Shown piece after piece: positions 35,625 to 45,653 of a DNA stretch of 64,000 nt. The translations under genes were made by a program, and so were the position numbers. Origin of the DNA: Mesomycoplasma ovipneumoniae (GTDB lineage: Bacteria > Bacillota_I > Bacilli_A > Mycoplasmatales > Metamycoplasmataceae); contig NZ_CP146005.1 of assembly GCF_038095995.1 (NCBI RefSeq), positions 682,001-746,000 on the forward strand. The letters are read 5' to 3'. Positions within the stretch are counted from its first letter, which is position 1, and each line of letters opens with the position of its first letter. The notes below the pieces were generated by a model that had not been told where the DNA came from, did no database searches, and saw only the letters and a program-made list of their open reading frames with translations.

Positions 35625-37400
35625 ATGAAAAACTTATCAAAATATCTGTTTTATTTAGGTTTTCTAAGTCCTTTTGTAGTTATAAGTTGCACTTCGCAAA
35701 TTCAGTTCGTAAAAAATAATCCGCCAAAAGTTGGAAATAATTCGCCAGAAATTGAAACTAATCCACCCAAAGTTGGAAATAATTCGCCAGAAATTGAAAC
35801 TAATCCGCCCGAAATTCAAACTAATCCGCCCAAAGTTGAAGATAATTTACCCAAAGTTGAAACTAAACCACCCGAAATTCAAACTAATCCGCCCAAAGTT
35901 GAAGATAATTTACCCAAAGTTGAAACTAAACCACCCGAAATTCAAACTAATCCGCCCAAAGTTGAAACTAATGAAGATAAGAAAAAACAGCCAGAAAAAA
36001 TTGATTCATTAAAGCCGGATTCTAAAATAACAACTGACACGGAAGTTAAAACTGAAACCGGAAATGATATTGAATCAGATGAACAAAATCAACCAATTTT
36101 TGATTTTGTTCAAGTAAACAATAAATCAATTCGCAATTTCCGCACAGATTTATTATCAAATCTTACAGAAAATGATTTTAAAGCCTCAAACAATCAAGTT
36201 TCAAATTATAGCCGCTATTTTCTTAGAAATTGGGAAAATGTTGTTAAAAAAGAAAACCAGAACACCTTTCTTGGGCAGAAAAATGATAATTTAAAAGTTT
36301 ATTTGCTTAATAAAATGAATCCAAATTTAGTTGCTAGTATTGCGGCTAAACAAAATCATTTTGCTTATTTTAACCGCCCCGCTTTAGGAAATTATTATAA
36401 TTTACCTTGATTTGGATTTAATTCTGATAGTCTTGAGCAAAAAAGATTTTCCAATATTTTTACAAGAAACATGCGTTTTGCGTCTGGGACAGGCATTTTT
36501 TTAAATGCAAATGCCGAAAAAGCAGCTTTTTTGACTAATGCTCACGTTATTCATGTAGGAAATAGCAAAATACCTTTTTGAAAATTAATGAATAAAAAGG
36601 TTGGCCAAAATCAACTAAATGCAAAACTAATTAAATTTTTACAATATTATGATGATTTTAAGATAAAAGAACTGGATAATCGCATTTTATTTCGCCTTTT
36701 TGAACAAGAAGAAAAAATAAAAAAAGGAGTACCTAACTTACCATTTAGTTTCCAAAATAATGCAGAAATTAATCAATATATGGAGGATTTGTATCAAAAT
36801 TATTTCGAACTGGCTGAATGAGACAATTACGACTTTGACATTGCAGTTTTTTATTTTAATTATTCAAAATTTATAAACGATGTTGATAAACTTATAAAAT
36901 TTTTTAGTGACCACCAACAAAATTTTATAAATTCAACTCACTCGCTTAATAATGGGAAATTCCAAAATTTTATCAAGGATTTTGCTGAATTTAAAAAATA
37001 TTGACAAAAAATTTCAAAATTTCCACCGTTGAAAATTTCAGACCGGATTTGAGAGGATGGTGATTTTGACTATACAACAAAAATAGGGATGTTTTGGGCA
37101 AATAATTTATTTTCAAAAAATGTTTTTAAAGGTATAAATTTCCGCCGAGATGCTAATGACCCTCGTTTAGTTGCCGCTAATTTTTTTGCAACAAACGGAC
37201 CTGGAGCTTCAGGAAGTGGAATTTTTAATGCAGATGGCAGCCTTGCTTTTATTAATCGTTCAATTTTAACTGTAAATGGCAATGTTCATTCGCTTTTTTA
37301 TGATCAATTCGGGCTGACATCCCACTTAACTTCCGGAATTGCCTTAAGAGCAAGAAATTATAATTTAGTTGAAAGAATTTTGAAACTTTACGTAAAATAA
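35625..37400 (+). CDS. DUF31-type serine protease lipoprotein, no MIB partner
   Basis: 591 aa. The signal peptide ends in V-V-I-S-C, a lipobox with Cys at residue 24, so it is an outer-leaflet lipoprotein. Residues of about 32-120 form a proline-rich tandem repeat (N-P-P-K-V / P-E-I-E-T type units). The protease domain follows with trypsin-like catalytic residues: His307 in L-T-N-A-H-V, Asp405 in D-F-D-I-A-V and Ser529 in G-A-S-G-S-G. The same H-D-S layout is present in the MIP-like protein at 50550, but no MIB gene is adjacent. TGA Trp codons occur at 36408 and 36819 and elsewhere. A surface protease, possibly with a target other than immunoglobulin, is inference. Confidence 0.85.
35714..35970 (+). 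repeat. Proline-rich coding tandem repeat
   Basis: Units encoding N-P-P-K-V-(G/E)-(N/D)-N-(S/L)-P-(E/K)-(I/V)-E-T recur about 7 times, and a higher-order block of about 75 bp is repeated nearly exactly at about 35815-35889 and 35890-35964. Such an array is prone to length variation and would change the distance between the lipid anchor and the protease domain. Confidence 0.8.
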
Positions 37401-37431
37401 AATTCAGCTTTTTTTTGAGGTTCAATTCCAA

Positions 37432-37992
37432 CCTGAATTTGACAGTTAGATGGCAAAAATTCACTTTTTAGTGAATATAAGTAGGCAAAAATACCCGTAA
37501 ATCCGGGTTTTTTACCTATTAAAATCAACCTTTTGTAAAAAAAAAAAAAAAATGTTTGGTCTAAAATAAAATTATGTTATAATTAACGACACTAAGAATA
37601 AATTAATAAATTTTGATATTAGAATTAAGGGGGAATTAGTTATGTTTTTGCCATAAAAAAATCAAAAAATGCGAATTATCCATTATATTTTTAAATATGA
37701 TGGAATGCCTTAAATTTAACCGTTTAGAAATCTATAAATTTAAGGCTTTTAATTATGGCTCTTTCAAAACTTCACATATTTTTTAGGCTCAATGCAAATA
37801 AAAATGAGTTTTCTTTTTGCATTGAGTTTAAATAGTAGTTGTATTTTTTTTATGATTTTTGTTGTTTAGTCCATAAATTGATTTTTCCAGTGTTTTAAAA
37901 TAGGTAATTAACTTTTGCCAAAAAAGTTAAAAAAGTGACCAAAAAAATCGGACACTTTTTTAAGATTATCTCATCAAACTGGGAAACTCGGG
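37432..37992 (+). mobile_element. Mini-element copy 4 (MFLP mini-ORF), 561 bp
   Basis: Left end CCTGAATTTGACAGTTA and right end AAACTGGGAAACTCGGG (to 37992). It has 16 A's, TTGGTC (37556), TATAAT (37578), GGGGG and the mini-ORF M-F-L-P-stop at 37642-37656. Hairpins are at 37680-37703, 37707-37746 (followed by TTTT) and 37788-37826. It is flanked by diverged direct repeats of about 86 bp (37346-37431 and 37993-38078). The left one includes the 3' end of the protease gene, so the right one is a copied gene tail. Confidence 0.85.
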
Positions 37993-38048
37993 AAGAGCAA
38001 AAAATTATAATTTAGTTGAAAGAATTTTGAAAGTTTATGTAAAATAAA

Positions 38049-38086
38049 ACTCCCCTTTTTGAGATATAACTCAAAAAAGGGGAATT
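38049..38086. terminator. Hairpin terminator between convergent genes
   Basis: The arms CCCCTTTTTGAG/CTCAAAAAAGGGG enclose ATATAA. It lies just beyond the hinT stop (minus strand) and after the duplicated tail of the protease gene (plus strand), so it can serve both directions. Confidence 0.6.
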
Positions 38087-38094
38087 AGTTATTA

Positions 38095-38430
38095 CTATTC
38101 TTCTTTTTTATAAAACGGAATAATGTGAATGTGTGTGTGAAAAATTGTTTGTTTTGCATCTTTTTCGTTATTAACTTGAAGTCTAAAACCAGTTGCGCCA
38201 AGCTGCTTAACTTGTTCTAATGCTAATTTTCTTGCAATTTTTATTAAATAAGTAAGATCTTCATCAGAAATGTGAAACAAATTTCGTGAATATTTTTTAG
38301 GCACAACTAAAAAATGACCAGGTGAAACCGGAAACTTGTCGAAAAAAGCGATAACTTGATCATCTTCAAAAATAATTTTTGCTGGTGATTTTTTTGCAAT
38401 AATATCTAAAAATAATGTTGTATTTTCCAT
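38095..38430 (-). CDS. hinT: HinT, histidine-triad nucleotide-binding protein
   Basis: 111 aa HIT-family purine nucleoside phosphoramidase. The C-terminal H-T-H-I-H-I-I-P carries the histidine triad, and F-L-V-V-P-K-K-Y-S and I-I-F-E-D-D-Q-V are typical. The ATG at 38430 has AGGGA 6 nt upstream. It lies directly after the P60 gene, 24 nt away, and P80 precedes P60. This P80-P60-hinT order is known from Mycoplasma hominis, where HinT was reported to associate with the P60/P80 membrane complex. That makes the same complex likely here. Confidence 0.95.
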   Translation of the reverse strand: MENTTLFLDIIAKKSPAKIIFEDDQVIAFFDKFPVSPGHFLVVPKKYSRNLFHISDEDLTYLIKIARKLALEQVKQLGATGFRLQVNNEKDAKQTIFHTHIHIIPFYKKEE

Positions 38431-38454
38431 TTTTTCCCTAAAATTTTCTAACAA

Positions 38455-40056
38455 TTAACTAATTTTTACAATTGGATCCTTAGATTCGATTTTATATCCA
38501 ATTGATTCAAAAAAGTTTTTAGCATCACGGAAAATTCCGCCTTGATCAGCAAGATATAATGAATAAGCTAGTTTTGTTTTTTGTTCTTGGGTATTTCAAG
38601 GTGTATTTTCAAGCGAAAAGTAGACTTGTTTTGTGTTATTTTCTTCAACTATTTTATCATATAGAGGAGCTAATTTGTTATAATATTTGACCGATATTTT
38701 GGACAAATCAGAACTAACCGCCGCAATTCCATTATCAATTTTTGGTAAATTTTGACCTTCAGCATTTATTTGAGGATTATAAAAGACTTTATTTTCATCC
38801 CAACTAACATCAACATTGTAATAAAATTTTGATGAATTTATGCTAATTTCGACAAGAACACCAACAGCAAATTTATTAGCATCATTATCTTTTGTCGGAA
38901 TTACGTTCTTAATTTTATATGATATTCCTGGAATCTGAGCAGGAATTTTGATCTCAAAGTCAGAAATTTGGACTTGATCTTTAGTTTTTTTACGGTCAAA
39001 ATTTGGACTTAGCTCAACAGGATACATTTTTGCTTGATTAATTAAGTTAAAATTCTGGAAATCCTTAGCTGACCAAAGAAGATTTGAAGCTGGATCTAAA
39101 AAACCAGATTTAGTTTGACCTTGAATTCTCAGATCGTTAAATTGGAAGGATAAATCACCTAAAGAAGCATTTTGACGGTATAAAATTCCGGCATATCCAA
39201 GCAATAATGTTGTATCAATCTCGTCATTTTTTCCAAGTTTTTCAAATTGTTGCTCTTTGCGAGTTAATCTAGAATTAATATTTTCACTACGTAAAAGTGT
39301 GTTAAAAGTATTAGTATCTTTAATTTTTAGTTGTGAAAAAGTACTTATACTATTTGGGTCGCTTGATTCAAATTGCCAAACTTGAACCGGATTTTTTGTT
39401 AACATTAAGTGAATTAGAAAGAAATCTGGTGAATTTGGATCAATATTTTGAAAAATTTGCCGTGATGTAAAGGATGTTCTTGTTGAAATACCATCTTTGT
39501 AAATTTGAGAATCTTTAATTAAATTTGGCTGATCAAGTTGAGTTAAATAAGCCTTAACTAGCAACATTTTATTTATTTCACGGGCAATTCCGGTTGAAAA
39601 ATTATTGTATAAAACAATAAAAGCTTGATCATTAAAAGTCTTATTATAACCAGCCTGAGGTGATAAAAGTGCAAAATCACTTGCTGAAATTGCATTAGTA
39701 CTTTGTAATTGGGCAATTAATTTTAAACTATAAGTTGGATCCAAACTAATTTGGTAGTTTTGGTAAAAATCAAAAGCTGCTTTTGCTTGGGTAAAAAATT
39801 GCGAATTTGTATTTGTAAATTCGCTAGCAAGTGAATTTGAGCCTGTTTTGAAAATATTTTGGGCTAAAATATTTTCAACAAAGGCATTTTCAACAAAATT
39901 CTTAACATCATTTGAACTTAGTTTTCGATCTTCATCAAACCTTTCGGAGGAATTAACACTAACGGCGCAAGAAACTAAAGTGCTAAAAGATGTACCTAAA
40001 ACTAAGAAAAACGGTAATTTTTTTAAAAATTTGTTTTTTTTGGGGTGATTTTTCAC
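38455..40056 (-). CDS. P60-like lipoprotein
   Basis: 533 aa. Basic N-terminus, hydrophobic segment and lipobox T-L-V-S-C (Cys near residue 31) make it a surface lipoprotein. I prefer GTG 40056 because AAAGGA stands 6 nt before it; TTG 40071 is in frame but lacks spacing. The body is Asn/Gln/Ser-rich with no enzyme motif. It sits between the P80-like gene (start codon 16 nt after its stop) and hinT. Sequence similarity to the M. hominis P60 is inferred from position, length and topology. Confidence 0.8.
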
Positions 40057-40071
40057 AAATTTTCCTTTCAA

Positions 40072-42180
40072 CTAGTGATTAAATCGAAAAAGACTTTCAA
40101 GTTTGTCAATTATCGCCTGGCGCAACTCTTTTGATGGATCGGCTTTCAATTCTCAACGTTCTTTTTGATTATTATATCAAAAATCTGCGCTTAAATCGTT
40201 TAAAGTTGCATTGGAAATATAATCTTGTAACTTTTGGTTAATATTTAAAACTTGAGAAAGAACGTAAAAATTCAAAAAATTTTCTGACGATTGTAAAACT
40301 GAATTTAAAAAGTTGGTTTTTTCTTGCTCAACTGTTGTTTTTTTTGACTCTAAAAGTTGTTTTTGATAATTTGCATCACGAACTAACAGCGACTGAATAA
40401 AATTATTATTCGAAATATCGGCAAAAAGTTGGCTCATGTTTATTGTTGAATTTTGTTTTGAGTCAACTTGATTATTAGCACTTAATTGCAATTGGTGCGA
40501 AATTATTTTGTTAAATTCTTCAAGACTGCTAATTTTATTTAAACTCAAAACTTTCATCCCTTTTGAATCAAGCACTAATTTCAAATTATCACCTAAATTA
40601 TAAACTAAATGAGTACGATTATCATTTTCATCTGCACCAAAAGTTTCTAAAAATGCCTTTCCTGCCTGAGCCAGTTCATTATCAGAAAGCCCTTGAATGT
40701 ATGAATGAAGACGTTGATTTAAACTTCTAATTTCACTAATTGGCTTAGAATTTAGCTCAGATGGATCAACAAGCAAACTTTGGGCATTTTTAAAGAGCAA
40801 ATCTTTAAGTTTTTCCATTAAAGTTTTGCTAAAAAGTTTTTGTTTTGGTCCGCCTGAGGTTGAATTTTCTAAAAAAGCAAAAATATAACCAGCTTCATTA
40901 TTTGTTAGAGTTTGGCTAAGTGAAGCAATCGGAAGTTGTCCTAAAATTTCAGCACTTTTTTTGTTATTTTCATAATCCAGAGTAGAAAGTAGAATTTTAT
41001 CTTGATTATTTTGAGTTGGATCAGTAGAATTTCCACCTTTAAAATTTTCAATTAATTCCAAATTATTGCTAACTTGCTCAGCAAGTGATGATTCAGAACT
41101 TGTTTTTAAAACTTTATAAGTTAAAAGTTCTTGGAGAGTTTTTTTATCAACAGTTCACGGAGATTTTGCATCTTTTGTATTTGGTTTTGCATTAATTGAA
41201 ATTTGTGAAATTTCAAAAAAGTTGAAATTTCCGGCCAAAGGTGCTTTTGGATCAAAATAAATTTCGTTAATTATTTTAGTCGGATTTACATATTCTTTAA
41301 TAAAAGAGTTAGTAATAAAAGCAGAAATTTTAGGATCATTTGATGCTGAGGTCGGATTTGGACTAACAATATTTGGCCCAAAGCCGTTTTTGCCAATCTC
41401 AATTAAGTTAGCAAATAATTTTTCGCCTTTTTTATAAACTACTTGTCCTTTTTCGTCCTTAATATCATCTTTTAAAATTCGATCTTCGATATCACTTTTA
41501 GTAAAATTTTTATTAATTCCCAATTTAAAACGGGCAAAAGCGACATTTTGTGCTGCATTAATTGAAAGGGCTTCAACTGCTTGATTAATATTAACGGCAT
41601 TATTAAAACGTGGATCTGAATTTAAATACTTATTGAATTCAGTTTCTCAATTATTAAAGCCAAAAGTGGTTTGGTATCTACTACGCTCATCATTAAGAAA
41701 ATTTCGTTGGGATTGACGTATTTCTTCAAAGGATTGCAATGTAAAGCGGCGGGAATTTCCTTGAGTTTTGTCAGTGTTTGTGTTTTCCCAGGCTGCTTGA
41801 AAAACTTTGGATGCTTCATATTCTTGATTATATAAAAATTCAATTAAATATTTTTGAGCTTCACGGAGATCATCGCGCTGTTTTGAATTGTCAGATTTAA
41901 AAACACTCAATAATTCTTCAACTTTGATATTTTTGTCTGCAATAGGGGACTTAAGAATTACTATATCGGATTTAGGATCGCGGATTTCTAGATTAGTTTT
42001 AGAACCACTTGAATAAGACAAAGGAATTCCAACCCCAAGGCCAATTACAGTTAAAAAACCGGCAGTCAAAGTAATTGGAATTCAAACTTTTTTAGCCTTA
42101 GCTGGCGCTTTTTCTTGTGGTTTTTTTCTTGAATCTGAATTCAAATTGGCAATCTTTTGAAATATATTTTGCTTTTTCAT
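40072..42180 (-). CDS. P80-like membrane protein
   Basis: 702 aa. It starts MKKQNIFQKIANLNSDS, with a Lys/Ala/Pro-rich cytoplasmic stretch and one hydrophobic segment at residues of about 33-55 (I-P-I-T-L-T-A-G-F-L-T-V-I-G-L). A large extracellular domain rich in Asn, Leu and Gln follows. There is no lipobox Cys, so it is probably anchored by an uncleaved helix. Four TGA Trp codons interrupt the standard-code frame. First gene of the P80-P60-hinT operon; the promoter should lie in the 158-bp gap shared with the divergent HAD/CoaE gene. Confidence 0.8.
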
Positions 42181-42338
42181 AAATAAATCCTTAATTTGTA
42201 CTAAAACTCAAAATTATATTATAATTTAGTAATATTAAAAAACATTTTTTCAATTAGAAAAAACACTTATTAAAATATTATATAATTTTAGCATTTTTTA
42301 TATAATTTTGCTGAAAATATTGCAAATTTGGTTTAAAT
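42181..42338. promoter_or_regulatory. Divergent promoter region of P80 operon and HAD-CoaE operon
   Basis: This is extremely A/T-rich. TATAAT-like hexamers occur for both directions (for example TATAATTT at about 42286-42306 on the plus strand). I see no clear -35 boxes. Confidence 0.4.
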
Positions 42339-43682
42339 ATGTTCTATAAAATTGCTTTTATCGATCTTGATGGTACCCTTTTAGACATTGGAAAGGGCAA
42401 AAATGCCCAAATTTCAGATACAAATTTGCATTCAGTAAGAAAATTATCTAAGGAATGTAAAATTGTAATTTCAACAGGAAGAAAATTTTCAATTGATATT
42501 ATTAATATTGGCAAAAAAATTTCTGCAAATTTTTATGTCTGTCAAAATGGCGCTGAAATTTATGACCAAAATTTAAATTTAATCTTTGAATCCTCCATTA
42601 ATCAAAAAATTGTAGAACAAATTCTCGCTTTTGCAAAAAAATGAAATGTTTCAATTTCATTTGATTCAAAAGTTATTTTTTCGCCTTCAAAAAGTTTTTT
42701 GCATTTTCTTTCAAAATTTTTTTCAAATTTTGAAGTAAAAAACATTAATAAAGTTGACTTACCAAAAAGTGTCAAAAAAATTTTGATTATTTCACCTAAT
42801 ATTTTTAAAATAAGTAAATTTAGAACATTACTTGAAGAATTTTTTTCTGAAAAAATCCAAGTTTATACTATTGAAAAGGGATTTGTTATTGAAATTACCG
42901 ATTTTAATGCCTCAAAAGGTCAAGCCGCCGTTTTTATCTCAAAAGTTACTAATATCTCGCTAAATTATTCATTTCATATTGGTGATTCTGAAAACGACAT
43001 TTCAGCAAAAAATGTTGTCAACACCTTAATTTTGATGAAAAATTCACCCAGAAAACTAAAAAAACACGCTCATATTATCGGCTATAAAAGGAAATTCGGG
43101 GTAGCAAAAGCGCTTGAAAATTTCATTTTCAAGCCAAAATCTATTGCCATAGTTGGGTTTTATGCAAGTGGAAAAACAACTTTTTTGAAGGAAGTTGAAA
43201 AATTTGGATATTCTGTTTTGTATACAGATGAATTTTATTTTAAGTGTTTTTTAGAAAATAACCCTTGTTTTGAAATAATTAAAAAGTTTAAACCTGATTT
43301 TATTCATGACAACATCCTAGATAAAAATAAACTTCGTGATTTTATGGTTGAAAGTCAGCAAAATCGTGACTTTATTGAACAGAAAATCTATCCAATTTTA
43401 GAAGAACATTTAAAAACCAATTATTACCATTTTGTCGAAATACCTAATTTATGGACAAAAAATGCCGATTTTCAGGCGTTTTTTTGAAAAACTGTCTGAA
43501 TTAGCGCTTCGAGGAAACAACTACTTTTAAACATTAAATCCAAAAAGGTCAAAAAAGAAGTTTGAGAAAAAAACCAGGCATTAAATGGCAATAAAATAAA
43601 ATTTTATAATGTCAAAATCTCAAATTCAAGGTGAAAAAGGCCATCATTTTTCCCAAAATTTTTCACAAAAATTTTTAAATAG
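42339..43682 (+). CDS. Fused Cof-type HAD phosphatase and CoaE-like kinase
   Basis: 447 aa, open from ATG 42339 to TAG 43680. Residues 1-265 are a Cof-type HAD hydrolase: motif I F-I-D-L-D-G-T-L, motif II I-S-T-G-R, a Lys in the region before motif IV, and motif IV H-I-G-D-S-E-N-D. Residues of about 268-447 start I-A-I-V-G-F-Y-A-S-G-K-T-T with a Walker A P-loop (near 272-281), then Y-T-D-E-F, resembling the start of dephospho-CoA kinase. M. genitalium has separate neighbouring genes for such proteins (MG263/MG264), so this looks like a fusion. CoaE activity, the last step of CoA synthesis, is probable, not proven. Followed by DnaB/DnaI-like genes. Confidence 0.82.
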
Positions 43683-43702
43683 GGCTACAATTTCACTTTG
43701 CT

Positions 43703-44668
43703 ATGCATTCCTGTTATGTAATTTCAAATTCTGATATTGATCAAAATGATTTAAATAATTTGTTATATTTTTATTTTCCTGTTGTTAAATTTCAAGGTTA
43801 TCTTTTGTTCCAATATTTTTTAACTATCAAAAACGCAAACGAGCCAATTAACTTTGATTTTTTGGACAAAATTTACAGCATTAGTCTTGATAATTTTAAT
43901 AAAACTCGTGAAATTTTGGAATGTTTAAATTTAATTCAAACCTTTTATGATTCCCAAAAGGAAAAATATTTAATTGAAATAAAAAAACCTTTAAATTCAG
44001 AGCAAATTGACAAAAATCCTTATTTAAAACCACTAATCACTGAAAAAATTACTGATAAAAGATACTTAAGCCTGATATCAAAATTTAAAAATAATTTCGA
44101 AGAATTTGACACTAGGCAAATTAAGACTGACAATTTCCATAATCTTTCAAAAAAATTTTATGAAATTTTTGGACAGAATAACCAAAACATTTCAACTATT
44201 TTTAATTGTGTTAAAAATACTGACAACAATGAAGCAAAAAAAGAACTAAACTTTGAAAAATACCACTTGTTTTTAACTGGATATTCAATGAAACCTCGAC
44301 TTCGAAATTCATTATTAAAATATGTCGAAGAAAAAAGTTTTTCTAATTGAGCGATTAATAATGTTATTGAATATTGTTTTAAAGTTGGTAATCAAGTAAA
44401 ATTTAACTATATTAAAAAGATTCTTGATAGTTTGTGAGATGATCAAATTATTAGTGGCGCAGATGTTGAACTTGAACTTGAAGAGATTTTTAGAACAAAA
44501 ATAAAAAATAAAAATAAATCTGAAAGTGCAAAAACTAAAAAAATAACTAACATTGAATCAAGTCCTAAAAAAATCTCTAAGCCAAAAAGTTCTAAAAAAT
44601 CAAAAGTTGAAACATCTGAAATGATAAATGCAATTTCCTGATTTATTGATGAAAATGAAATTAATTAA
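43703..44668 (+). CDS. DnaB/DnaD-like replication initiation protein
   Basis: 321 aa, with the Firmicute-type helicase loading protein DnaB as the best guess. The N-terminal 100 residues are helical with a winged-helix look (K-T-R-E-I-L-E-C-L-N-L-I). A DnaD-like C-terminal block (Y-V-E-E-K-S-F-S-N-W-A-I-N-N-V-I-E-Y-C) spans about 205-255. The end is a Lys/Ser-rich linker and a short Trp-containing tail. The Bacillus order coaE ... dnaB-dnaI supports the call: a CoaE-like gene precedes and a DnaI-like gene follows by 14 nt. It would act at origin melting and membrane attachment. Direct homology should be confirmed by profile search. Confidence 0.68.
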
Positions 44669-44682
44669 AAACTAAGTAAAAT

Positions 44683-45645
44683 ATGACAGAAATTCGCCCA
44701 AAAACTAAAAAAACAACTAGCAGTAATTCCAACAACAAAGAGATAGCAAAATCACTTATTAACGTTTTAGAAAAAATTTTAACTAATGATGATCATGATA
44801 GTCCTAAAAATAATGAAGTTATTAAAAATGATAAAAAAGACCTTAAAAATAGTCAAATATTAGCAAATTTAGATAATAAATTTTTAGACTTAACTTATGA
44901 ATCAGCTCTTAAAAATCCAAAATTCGCCAGTTGAATTAAACAGCTCAAAATTGATAAAAATGAGTATTACGAAAATTTAGACCTTTTTTGGCGCGCAACT
45001 GAGTGAGAAAAGTTTCCTAATTACAAATTTGAAATAATAAGGGCACCTGAAACAAGAAAACTTGAAGAAAAATGTGTTTTTCTTTGATCAGAAGATAATA
45101 AAAAATGAGCTGAATTTTTACTTTTGCCAGAAATAAGTTTTCCTAAATTTAAAGATTTTGTCAAAATTATGAAACAACTTAATGTTGGGAAATTCGGCGC
45201 AATTTTACCTTTATTAGAAAAATTTAAAATTTATTTAAACAAAAACAAAAACAGCGAAACTTTGGTTTACTGAACTAATTGAGATAGTGTTTCACAAACC
45301 TTACTTTTGAAATGTTTTACTGTTTTTTTTGCACTTCGAAAAATTAATGTTGGCTACTTTAACTTGTCTGAAATTTGCCAATTTATTACCGAAAACAAGA
45401 CAAAATTAACACAAAAATTAAAAAATGTTGATGTTCTAATTGTTGAATTAGATATAATTAGTAATTTTACAACTTGATTTTTAGCTGAATTAGAAAAAAT
45501 TATTGCCGAAAGAATAATCACAAATAAACTTACAATTATAAGTTTTGATTCTGATTTTTATAATAAAAGTGGCAACCAAAAAATTGCTAGCCTTATTAAG
45601 TATCACGGAATAAATGGCTTTGACTGACTAAATGAAAACAATTAA
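44683..45645 (+). CDS. DnaI-like helicase loader with degraded ATP site
   Basis: 320 aa. The Lys/Asn-rich N-terminal 65 residues are probably disordered, followed by a helical domain and an AAA+-like core. At the place of Walker A the sequence reads Y-W-T-N-W-D-S-V-S-Q-T-L-L-L-K, lacking the G-K-(S/T) needed for phosphate binding. The Walker-B-like strand is V-L-I-V-E-L-D-I-I. The call rests mostly on context (after the CoaE-like and DnaB-like genes, as dnaI is in Bacillus) and on topology. The TAA at 45643 lies within the flanking direct repeat of mini-element 5. Confidence 0.6.
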
Positions 45646-45653
45646 TTGTTTTT

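Noticed and set aside
35714..35970. CRISPR-like repeats
   Set aside because: The repeats are in frame and encode a regular proline-rich stalk; there are no unique spacers and no cas genes.
35731..36012. A 93-aa ORF in another frame of the proline-rich repeat
   Set aside because: It only reflects the repeat read out of frame; the lipoprotein frame has signal peptide, lipobox and catalytic motifs.
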